Program-made: the position numbers and the translations under genes | Assembly: GCA_030620915.1 (NCBI GenBank) | Contig: JAUXIR010000018.1 | Span: forward strand, 1-11,877 | Reading direction: 5' to 3' | DNA: 11,877 nucleotides | Source of the DNA: Geopsychrobacter sp. | GTDB lineage: Bacteria; Desulfobacterota; Desulfuromonadia; Desulfuromonadales; Geopsychrobacteraceae | In this document: piece after piece, positions 1 to 5,213 of the stretch | Layout of the letters: each line of letters begins with the position of its first letter | How positions within the stretch are numbered: the first letter of the stretch is position 1 | The notes under the pieces: model-generated | Seen by the model: only the letters and a program-made list of their open reading frames with translations | The model's database searches: none | Told to the model about the DNA's origin: nothing

Positions 1-229
1 GATCTGCCTTGTCGAGTGAGCTGCCGACTTCCTGCCCGAGCAGGGCACCGGCCAGGGTGCCGATGGCTACGGCAACCAATTGGCCATGACCTTGGCCGAC
101 CTGCGCGCCGAGCAGGGCACCGGCCCCCGCTCCGAGAAGGGTCCCGGCCTGCTGCTTCGGTCCGGGGTTCGAGGCACAGCCGGCAAGCATCAGAGTGAAA
201 ATCGTGAAGATGATATATAGTTTCTTCAT
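1..229 (-). CDS. Glycine-zipper outer-membrane lipoprotein, C-terminus outside window
   Basis: The reading frame starts with ATG at 229 (minus strand), preceded by AGGAG seven bases upstream, and runs open for 76 codons to the window edge. The first 18 residues are a lipoprotein signal peptide: MKK, a hydrophobic core, then the lipobox LAGC with Cys18 as the lipidated residue. The mature part is a glycine/alanine-rich segment in which GALLG occurs twice (about residues 37-41 and 61-65). This is typical of the glycine-zipper 2TM family related to the rickettsial 17 kDa antigen and SlyB/YmgG-like proteins, which sit in the outer membrane and affect envelope integrity. It lies 59 bases downstream of the DCC gene on the same strand, so the two may be cotranscribed. 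The family call rests on the signal and zipper only; the C-terminal domain is not visible. Confidence 0.85.
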   Translation of the reverse strand, partial: MKKLYIIFTIFTLMLAGCASNPGPKQQAGTLLGAGAGALLGAQVGQGHGQLVAVAIGTLAGALLGQEVGSSLDKAD

Positions 230-288
230 GTGCAAACTCCTGTACGAAGATCCTCCTGCAGTTGTCAAACAGGCATCAATACATTCAT

Positions 289-693
289 TCAGTGCAAGCC
301 GCAACTGCCGTGATGGCAGTCCGTGCTGGGAAACAGGTGGCGAAGACGGGCAAGGGTGGCATAGCCGAGGTCGGCACCCTGGCGGACTCCCGGCAAGCTG
401 ACCGCCTGTCCGAGCAGGCTGTAGAGGGGTGATTCGGGCAAGGCGCTCCAGATACGGGCAAAAGCGGCCACTCCGGTATAGAACTGGCCCGCTGAATCGC
501 GCACGTGTAGTTCCCGCGTGAACTCAGCTAAACTGCGGTCATGGTCGGTGGCAATGAAGCCGGGGGCGCTGATATCGATAAACTGCAGTCGGTCTGCAGA
601 TTCACGACGCTGGTAGACCTGCATTTCACGGCTGCAGACCCTGCAGCTGCCATCGTAGAAGATCTGAAGCGGAAATTTCGAACTGCTTGCCAT
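289..693 (-). CDS. DCC family (DUF393) thiol-disulfide oxidoreductase-like protein
   Basis: This 134-residue protein carries the family signature near its N-terminus: YDGSCRVC at residues 13-20, with Asp14, Cys17 and Cys20 forming the DCC motif. The family, typically about 110-140 residues, is predicted to have a thioredoxin-like redox site, but few members are characterised. The rest fits the fold, including an internal GVAAF and a following IWSALP segment. An extra Cys pair lies at the C-terminus (Cys126 and Cys131, in DCHHGSC), which could be a second redox or metal site. The start at 693 is supported by AAGGAGG a few bases upstream. No signal peptide is seen, so it is probably cytoplasmic. 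The substrate is unknown. Confidence 0.87.
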   Translation of the reverse strand: MASSSKFPLQIFYDGSCRVCSREMQVYQRRESADRLQFIDISAPGFIATDHDRSLAEFTRELHVRDSAGQFYTGVAAFARIWSALPESPLYSLLGQAVSLPGVRQGADLGYATLARLRHLFPSTDCHHGSCGLH

Positions 694-1025
694 GGCGACC
701 TCCTTTTCCTGTCATCATAACAGAGGCCTGCCTTTGCTGCAGGGGTGACTCCCTCTTCCCCCCCCTCGCATTCGTTACCCATCCATCAGCAAGATGGCGT
801 CAGCGACTTCGCTCAAACTTTTGCGTTAATCCATCGCCAGTTTCTGCATACGGCGACAGGCTTCATATAACAGGACAAATCCCCAGGGCTGAACAACAGA
901 GTCAATGAGGTGCGGCTTTTTTATCCACGCAGGTTGGCATCCAGCTTATTGCTGGAGTAGGATGGGCGCTTCATTTCGTGATTATGTTCCTATTCTTATT
1001 GTTACCCTCCGGCGATAGGAAAGCG
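694..1025. other. Divergent intergenic region between DCC and NlpC/P60 genes
   Basis: These 332 bases separate two divergently transcribed genes and hold no convincing coding sequence. A C-rich tract lies around 756-767. On the minus strand a TATGAT-like -10 lies about 20 bases before the DCC start, but I see no good -35 at the right distance. On the plus strand a plausible promoter with an inverted repeat in its spacer sits at 934-963. The remainder is unexplained. Confidence 0.5.
934..963 (+). promoter_or_regulatory. Candidate sigma-70 promoter with inverted repeat in the spacer
   Basis: TTGGCA (934-939) resembles a -35 and TAGGAT (958-963) a -10, with an 18-base spacer. The spacer contains a perfect six-base inverted repeat, TCCAGC-TTATT-GCTGGA, at 940-956, which could be an operator or a chance hairpin. 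The promoter would give a leader of about 55 bases to the NlpC/P60 gene. The -10 matches only four of six consensus positions, so this is tentative. Confidence 0.35.
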
Positions 1026-1877
1026 ATGCCCGATTCAACCTTTACCACCCTGCATATTCGCTACTTCTGCGCCTTGCTGCTGCTATTGTCACTGAGTGCC
1101 TGTGCTGCTCCGCTGACTTCTCCGCCGGCCGCCCCAACTCCACATCGTCCTTCCGTTGTCAACGACCCGATTGCCGGTTTGATTAATGACGCACCAGCGG
1201 GCCTAGCTGCTTCTGCCGAAAATTTATCCCCACTCGAAAAGATGGGCTTCAGCATCCAGATTGGTGCTTTTGCGCAGGTTGAAAATGCCGCCCGACTCGA
1301 AGGTTTTCTCGATGCCAAGGGGGTTGATGCCTACTATTTTCGTGATCCGGCAGGGCTCTTCAAAGTGCGATTCGGTAATCATCCAAACTATGCCGATGCA
1401 CGGGCACAGGCTGAAACACTGCAGCGACAGGGGGTAATCGAACGCTACTTTATTGTTATTCCGGAAAGCTATAGCGCGTCACAAATCAAGCGCAGCGGAC
1501 AGGGAAGTTTGCGTGATGAACTGGTCAATTCTGCACGTCATTTTATCGGTGTGCCCTACCTTTGGGGAGGAGAGACAAGCAAGGGGTTTGATTGCAGCGG
1601 TCTGACCCTGGTTTGTTACCGGATAAACGGGCTGAATCTGCCGCGAAATTCGAGGTCACAATTCCGCAAGGGGCGTCGAGTGGCAAAAGCCCAATTACAG
1701 AAAGGGGATCTGGTCTTTTTTGCCACCCAGGGTGGAAGCCGGGTGACCCACGTCGGAATCTACATTGGTCAGGGGCGTTTTATTCATGCCCCACGGACGG
1801 GCAAAACGGTGCGGGTCGCGGACCTCTCCGCGAAATATTGGTCAAATTTCTATGTGGGTGGCCGCAGCTACCTGTAG
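1026..1877 (+). CDS. SPOR-NlpC/P60 lipoprotein, probable peptidoglycan endopeptidase
   Basis: I place the start at ATG 1026 because AGGAA lies five bases upstream and the resulting 283-residue protein begins with a proper lipoprotein signal ending in the lipobox LSAC (Cys26). An upstream in-frame ATG at 978 has no ribosome site and would bury the signal peptide. A proline-rich linker (about 28-45) follows. A SPOR domain (about 74-149, beginning FSIQIGAFAQ) should bind denuded septal glycan. Then comes an NlpC/P60 cysteine peptidase domain (about 163-283). Its catalytic Cys190 lies in FDCSGL, His242 in VTHVGIYIG, and a third polar residue, His254, in FIHAP. Family knowledge predicts cleavage of stem-peptide bonds (gamma-D-Glu to diamino acid, or related). 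The SPOR domain suggests action near the division site. All catalytic residues are present, so an active enzyme is expected. It is not obviously linked to the respiratory genes downstream. Confidence 0.93.
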   Translation: MPDSTFTTLHIRYFCALLLLLSLSACAAPLTSPPAAPTPHRPSVVNDPIAGLINDAPAGLAASAENLSPLEKMGFSIQIGAFAQVENAARLEGFLDAKGVDAYYFRDPAGLFKVRFGNHPNYADARAQAETLQRQGVIERYFIVIPESYSASQIKRSGQGSLRDELVNSARHFIGVPYLWGGETSKGFDCSGLTLVCYRINGLNLPRNSRSQFRKGRRVAKAQLQKGDLVFFATQGGSRVTHVGIYIGQGRFIHAPRTGKTVRVADLSAKYWSNFYVGGRSYL

Positions 1878-1903
1878 GTATTTTGCCAGCAAGCTTAATC
1901 TAC

Positions 1904-1983
1904 TCAAATAAGAGTTGACCCGGTTGTCCGGCAGCCGTAAGATATTAAATCTGATATATATTAATTCAAATAGGAATTGACCC
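1904..1983 (+). repeat. Pair of 18-base imperfect direct repeats, each with TCAA-N7-TTGA dyad
   Basis: TCAAATAAGAGTTGACCC (1904-1921) and TCAAATAGGAATTGACCC (1966-1983) match at 16 of 18 positions and lie 62 bases apart. Each contains the dyad TCAA-N7-TTGA. The first copy contains the putative -35 of the regulator promoter; the second contains the ribosome-binding site and ends at the base before the start codon. They could be paired operator sites for autoregulation, or a small local duplication. Confidence 0.5.
1915..1943 (+). promoter_or_regulatory. Candidate sigma-70 promoter for the regulator-torD operon
   Basis: TTGACC (1915-1920, five of six -35 matches) is followed after exactly 17 bases by TAAGAT (1938-1943, four of six -10 matches). 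Transcription would begin near 1950, giving a leader of about 34 bases. The position in a 106-base gap just upstream of the regulator, together with the spacing, makes it credible. Confidence 0.5.
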
Positions 1984-3687
1984 ATGGCGCTCCCCTTTCT
2001 GGGTGACCGAAAACTCTTCGAACAACTCCCTCAGGCGGCCTTGCTGCTCGATCTGCAGGGGCAGGTGTTGGCAGCGAATACGCAGGCCTGTCGCTTACTG
2101 GCGACTGATGAGAAGGGTTTGCTTGGTCGTCATGCCGATGAGGCGACCGGATTTTCGGTGCTGGCAGAGAGCTGCCCGCTCGAAGAGGTGATTCAGCACG
2201 GAAGAGGTTTGCACCACCTCGAAATTGAAGGCCGGAGCGAGGGTCTGCCGTTGGTGGTTGAATTAACCCCGCTGCTTGGGGATGACGGCCAATGCGTGGC
2301 GCTGCTGGAATCATTTCGCGAGGCGCCGGTGATCCATGAAATGTCGGCCCGCTTGCAGCGTAAGCAGGCGAGCCTACAGGTTGAGATGGACCGTTCGCGC
2401 GCCCTGGTCGATTCCATCGCTGACGGCATCTATACCGTTGATACCTCCATGCGGATCACGGCCTTCTCCCGCAGCCTGGAACGGATGACCGGCTATGCCG
2501 AAGAAGAAGTTCTGGGCGCGCGCTGCCGCGATGTGTTGCAGACCAATGTCTGCGATACCGACTGTCCTCTGCGCTGGACCCTGGAGAACGAAAAGCCGAT
2601 CCAGAACTGTCGCGTCTCCCTGGCCAGTCGCACCGGGGAAGGGATCTCGGCTTTCATCTCATCCGACCTGTTACGCGACGCCGAAGGTCAAATTTGCGGT
2701 TGTATCGGGATTGTGCGTGATCGTTCCGAGGTCGAAAAACTGAAGCAGCGCCTGGGCGACAGCCTCTCCTTCAGTGATTTTGTCGGCAAGAGTAAGTCGA
2801 TGGTCGAACTCTTCGAACGAGCCGACAATGTGGCTGCTACCAATGCCACGGTATTGATTCAGGGCGAGAGCGGCACGGGAAAAGAGATCATGGCACGGGC
2901 GATCCATTACCGTTCAGCACGCCGCACACATCCCTTTATCCGGGTTAACTGTGCCGCGCTGACCGACAGCCTGCTTGAAAGTGAACTCTTCGGCCACGAC
3001 CGGGGGGCTTTTACCGGTGCGATCAGAGACAAGCCGGGGCGTTTCGAACTGGCCGATGGCGGCACCCTTTTTCTTGACGAGATCGGTGATACCTCGGTCG
3101 CCCTGCAAGCCAAACTGTTGCGCGCCCTGCAGGAGCGTGAGTTTGAGCGAGTCGGCGGGGTCAAGACGATCAAGACCGATGTCCGTGTGATCGCCGCATC
3201 CAATAAGGACCTGCGCCACGAGGTTGCCGCAGGCCGTTTCCGCGAGGACCTCTATTACCGCCTCTGTGTCGTCCCCTTGCATCTGCCGCCCTTGCGTGAG
3301 CGCAAGGAGGATATTCCCCTGCTAACGGAGGCTTTCATCGAAAAGTTTAATGCGCGGGAGGAACGAATCGGCGAGGTTTCAACCCGAGCCATGGCCCTGA
3401 TGATGGGATACGATTGGCCGGGGAATGTTCGTGAACTCGAAAATGCGATTGAGCACGCCTATGTCACCAGCACCACCGGACGCGTCGAAAGATGCTTTCT
3501 GCCCACGGTGCTGCAGGGCCGAGTCATAGGGCCTGGCAGCCTGGAAGATGGGTCTGCCGGGGAGGGATCTGAGGAGTTGCTGCAGGTGTTGGAGCGCTGT
3601 CGCTGGCAAAAAAGCGCCGCTGCGCAGGAACTGGGGATCAGTCGCACCACCCTGTGGCGCCGGATGAAGGATTCGGGTCTGATTTAA
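1984..3687 (+). CDS. Sigma-54-dependent transcriptional activator with two PAS domains
   Basis: This 567-residue bacterial enhancer-binding protein activates RNA polymerase carrying sigma-54 by ATP hydrolysis. Domains in order: PAS-like region 1 (about 12-110); a short helical linker (about 118-138); PAS 2 (about 139-246); AAA+ domain (about 265-500); a Fis-type helix-turn-helix (about 531-565, SAAAQELGISRTTLWRR). The AAA+ domain has Walker A GESGTGKE at 294-301, the sigma-54-contacting loop GAFTGA at 341-346 and Walker B GGTLFLDEIGD at 359-369, all intact. PAS 2 has a cluster of cysteines (181, 190, 194, 209, 238, 240) that could bind metal or sense redox state. There is no receiver domain, so it is probably a one-component sensor. 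The start has AGGA eight bases upstream. It shares a likely operon with torD (61-base gap) and probably controls the cytochrome-porin-molybdoenzyme genes. The sensed signal is not known. Confidence 0.95.
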   Translation: MALPFLGDRKLFEQLPQAALLLDLQGQVLAANTQACRLLATDEKGLLGRHADEATGFSVLAESCPLEEVIQHGRGLHHLEIEGRSEGLPLVVELTPLLGDDGQCVALLESFREAPVIHEMSARLQRKQASLQVEMDRSRALVDSIADGIYTVDTSMRITAFSRSLERMTGYAEEEVLGARCRDVLQTNVCDTDCPLRWTLENEKPIQNCRVSLASRTGEGISAFISSDLLRDAEGQICGCIGIVRDRSEVEKLKQRLGDSLSFSDFVGKSKSMVELFERADNVAATNATVLIQGESGTGKEIMARAIHYRSARRTHPFIRVNCAALTDSLLESELFGHDRGAFTGAIRDKPGRFELADGGTLFLDEIGDTSVALQAKLLRALQEREFERVGGVKTIKTDVRVIAASNKDLRHEVAAGRFREDLYYRLCVVPLHLPPLRERKEDIPLLTEAFIEKFNAREERIGEVSTRAMALMMGYDWPGNVRELENAIEHAYVTSTTGRVERCFLPTVLQGRVIGPGSLEDGSAGEGSEELLQVLERCRWQKSAAAQELGISRTTLWRRMKDSGLI

Positions 3688-3748
3688 TCGGAAAACATAA
3701 ATCCCTGATTTACCTAACAAAAGCGAAATCAAAGGAGTTGGCGAAGCC

Positions 3749-4348
3749 ATGTTTGAAAACCATCAACGTCAGGATCTGTATCGTTTTTTTGCCCGAATTT
3801 TCAGCTATCCCGATGGTTCATTGATCGAGGATCTCTCGACAGAGCTTGCGGCGACGGCTGACCTGCTGTCGGTAAGCGTACCTCAGCTGAACCCTTCTCC
3901 TGACTTAGTCGAGCTTCAGGTTGCTTATACCGAGCTCTTCATCAGTCGGCTTGGTGGTGTGCCGGCCCCTCCCTATGGCTCGGTCTATCTCGAAGAAGCG
4001 GGGCAGTTGATGGGGCAAACGACGCAGTGTGTTTTGCGTGCCTACGAAGGGGAGGGTTTGAATCACGAAGTGGGGGGCGAGCCGCCCGATTTCATAGCGA
4101 CAGAGATGGAGTTTCTCTATTTTCTGGTCGGGCAGGAGATCGATGCGCTGTCAGGCAATGATCTGGAGCTCGCACGTGCCGCCCGCCAGAAGCAGATAGA
4201 CTTCTGCCACACCCTGCTGCAGCCCTGGATCAAGCAGTTTTCCCTGCGCGTCCTGCAGACCGAGAGCGCCGCCGAACCTTACCGCTGGTCGGCTGAGATG
4301 TTGATTGAGTTCTGCCGTCACGAGGAAGAGCTGTACGGAGTGGACTGA
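3749..4348 (+). CDS. TorD/DmsD-family molybdoenzyme-specific chaperone
   Basis: The 199-residue product is the usual length for TorD-family cytoplasmic chaperones, which bind the Tat signal of an apo-molybdoenzyme, help insert the bis-MGD cofactor and hold back export until folding is done. Family landmarks are visible: an N-terminal helical LYRFFARIFSYPD segment (11-22), PPYGSVYLEE (74-83) near the loop where family members have P-PY-S-Y, and the hallmark EPPDFIATEMEFLYFL (111-126). AAGGAG lies eleven bases before the ATG, slightly long but unambiguous. It follows the regulator and is closed by a strong terminator, so chaperone and regulator are probably made together ahead of the structural operon. 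Its client is most likely the Tat-exported molybdopterin protein at 7169-9370. Confidence 0.92.
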   Translation: MFENHQRQDLYRFFARIFSYPDGSLIEDLSTELAATADLLSVSVPQLNPSPDLVELQVAYTELFISRLGGVPAPPYGSVYLEEAGQLMGQTTQCVLRAYEGEGLNHEVGGEPPDFIATEMEFLYFLVGQEIDALSGNDLELARAARQKQIDFCHTLLQPWIKQFSLRVLQTESAAEPYRWSAEMLIEFCRHEEELYGVD

Positions 4349-4382
4349 CCGTTCATCTGGTTCGCTGGTTGCTGAAGCCGCG

Positions 4383-4416
4383 GGCGCCTGAGATTTCTTC
4401 TCAGGCGCCTTTTTCT
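4383..4416 (+). terminator. Rho-independent terminator after torD
   Basis: A perfect 11-base-pair stem, GGCGCCTGAGA / TCTCAGGCGCC, with a five-base loop (4394-4398) is followed by five T residues and then CT. It lies 35 bases after the torD stop and should end the regulator-torD transcript. Confidence 0.93.
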
Positions 4417-4486
4417 ATGCTTTTTCTGCAGATATTCCCCCCCTCCGCAATGAGACCGCCCCAAGGCCTGCAACAATACGTTTCAC

Positions 4487-4501
4487 GAAACCAAATGTTT
4501 C
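4487..4501 (+). promoter_or_regulatory. Palindrome GAAAC-N5-GTTTC, copy 1 (candidate enhancer site)
   Basis: GAAACCAAATGTTTC is a 15-base dyad with perfect five-base arms. The same architecture recurs at 4570-4584. The left arm also pairs with GTTTC at 4480-4484. It is proposed as a binding site for the Fis-type domain of the activator encoded just upstream. Confidence 0.5.
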
Positions 4502-4569
4502 ATCTGGCTAAAACCTTCGCCTAATAACCGTATCGGCAGAGATTTCCCTCATTTTGGAAATAAACATTA

Positions 4570-4584
4570 GAAACATTCTGTTTC
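4570..4584 (+). promoter_or_regulatory. Palindrome GAAAC-N5-GTTTC, copy 2 (candidate enhancer site)
   Basis: GAAACATTCTGTTTC is the second copy; here the arms extend to six bases (GAAACA/TGTTTC). Its centre is 83 bases from that of copy 1, close to eight helical turns, so both sites would face the same side of the DNA. It lies about 90-160 bases upstream of the weak sigma-54 promoter candidates, a normal enhancer distance. Confidence 0.55.
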
Positions 4585-4723
4585 GTTTTTTAAAACAAGA
4601 ACCTCCCCTATTCTGGGCACAATGCGATAAACACAGGACTTAACCTGAAATATTCAAGTTGGCATATATCGTGATAGTACTATATTGAAAGATTTCGATA
4701 TTGCGTAAACCATATTCATTCTC

Positions 4724-4739
4724 TGGTGGCCCGCTAGCC
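4724..4739 (+). promoter_or_regulatory. Weak sigma-54 (-24/-12) promoter candidate
   Basis: TGGTGGCCCGCTAGCC has the key GG (4725-4726) and GC (4737-4738) dinucleotides at -24/-12 spacing but poor flanking matches. A second candidate, at 4660-4675, has a better -24 half (TGGCA) but GA instead of GC at -12. I expect a sigma-54 promoter in this gap from the context, but neither match is convincing. Confidence 0.25.
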
Positions 4740-4851
4740 AATTCTTGCAGGCAAATATTGCATTAATGGCGAGACAATGATATTAACGGCTGCGAATGTT
4801 GATTCGCTCATTTGCGGCACAAACATCCTAAATGTAAAGAAGGAGCAGAAA

Positions 4852-5175
4852 ATGAAATTGATGAAGGTTCTGATCGTGATGATGCTGGTGGTATTTGCCT
4901 CTACGGCGGTGCTGGCTTCAGAAGGTGGTAATTCGCGTAAGGGAAAATACCTCTACAAGAAAAGTTGCAAGACCTGCCATGTTGAAGGCGCTGAAGGCAG
5001 CGAGCTGACTCCGCTGTCGAAGACCCAGAAGCAGTGGGACCGTTTCTTTGAGAAGAACAAGCATAAGAAAAGTCCTGATGCCTGGAGCAAGTTCTCCGAC
5101 AAGGACATCAAGGACGTCAATCAGTTCCTGTTTGACCACGCCGTTGACTCTGATCAGCCTGAAACCTGCGGTTGA
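4852..5175 (+). CDS. Small periplasmic monoheme c-type cytochrome
   Basis: The start at ATG 4852 is chosen because AGGAG lies six bases upstream and the 107-residue product then begins with a clean signal peptide, MKLMKVLIVMMLVVF, with likely cleavage after VLA (residue 22). An in-frame ATG at 4777 has no ribosome site. One heme-attachment motif, CKTCH, is at residues 39-43 in a GKYLYKKSCKTCH context typical of class I-like cytochromes. The mature protein contains no methionine, so the sixth heme ligand cannot be Met. His71 and His96 are candidates, or the site is open. The protein is very lysine-rich and ends PETCG with a lone Cys106. It lies first in the structural operon, 38 bases before the outer-membrane protein, and probably moves electrons in the periplasm. 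I cannot assign a named family. Confidence 0.9.
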   Translation: MKLMKVLIVMMLVVFASTAVLASEGGNSRKGKYLYKKSCKTCHVEGAEGSELTPLSKTQKQWDRFFEKNKHKKSPDAWSKFSDKDIKDVNQFLFDHAVDSDQPETCG

Positions 5176-5213
5176 GCAGAGATTTTAACTCTTTTTATCT
5201 GGAGGTATTAAAG

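Larger units (their letters stand above)
4417..4851 (+). other. AT-rich regulatory gap upstream of the cytochrome gene
   Basis: About 435 bases with no credible gene, and markedly more AT-rich than the flanking coding DNA. It holds two palindromes GAAAC-N5-GTTTC (4487-4501 and 4570-4584), an overlapping GTTTC-N2-GAAAC (4480-4491), an inverted repeat TTTCC-N8-GGAAA (4543-4560), and only weak matches to a -24/-12 promoter. This is the layout expected of a sigma-54 promoter with upstream enhancers: long, AT-rich and between an activator gene and the operon it probably controls. Confidence 0.6.

Noticed and set aside
16-401. Plus-strand frames opposite the lipoprotein and DCC genes
   Set aside because: Arg/Pro/Gly-rich shadow translations; the minus strand carries genes with signal peptide, ribosome sites and motifs.
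528-782. 84-codon minus-strand frame overlapping the DCC gene start
   Set aside because: It overlaps the DCC gene out of frame and lacks family features.
978-1025. Earlier ATG for the NlpC/P60 lipoprotein
   Set aside because: No ribosome site, and it would add 16 residues before the lipoprotein signal; ATG 1026 has AGGAA and a proper signal peptide.
4480-4501. Three arms GTTTC-GAAAC-GTTTC read as the beginning of a CRISPR or iteron array
   Set aside because: Only five-base arms, no regular spacers, and just one further copy downstream; this fits regulatory dyads, not an array or origin.
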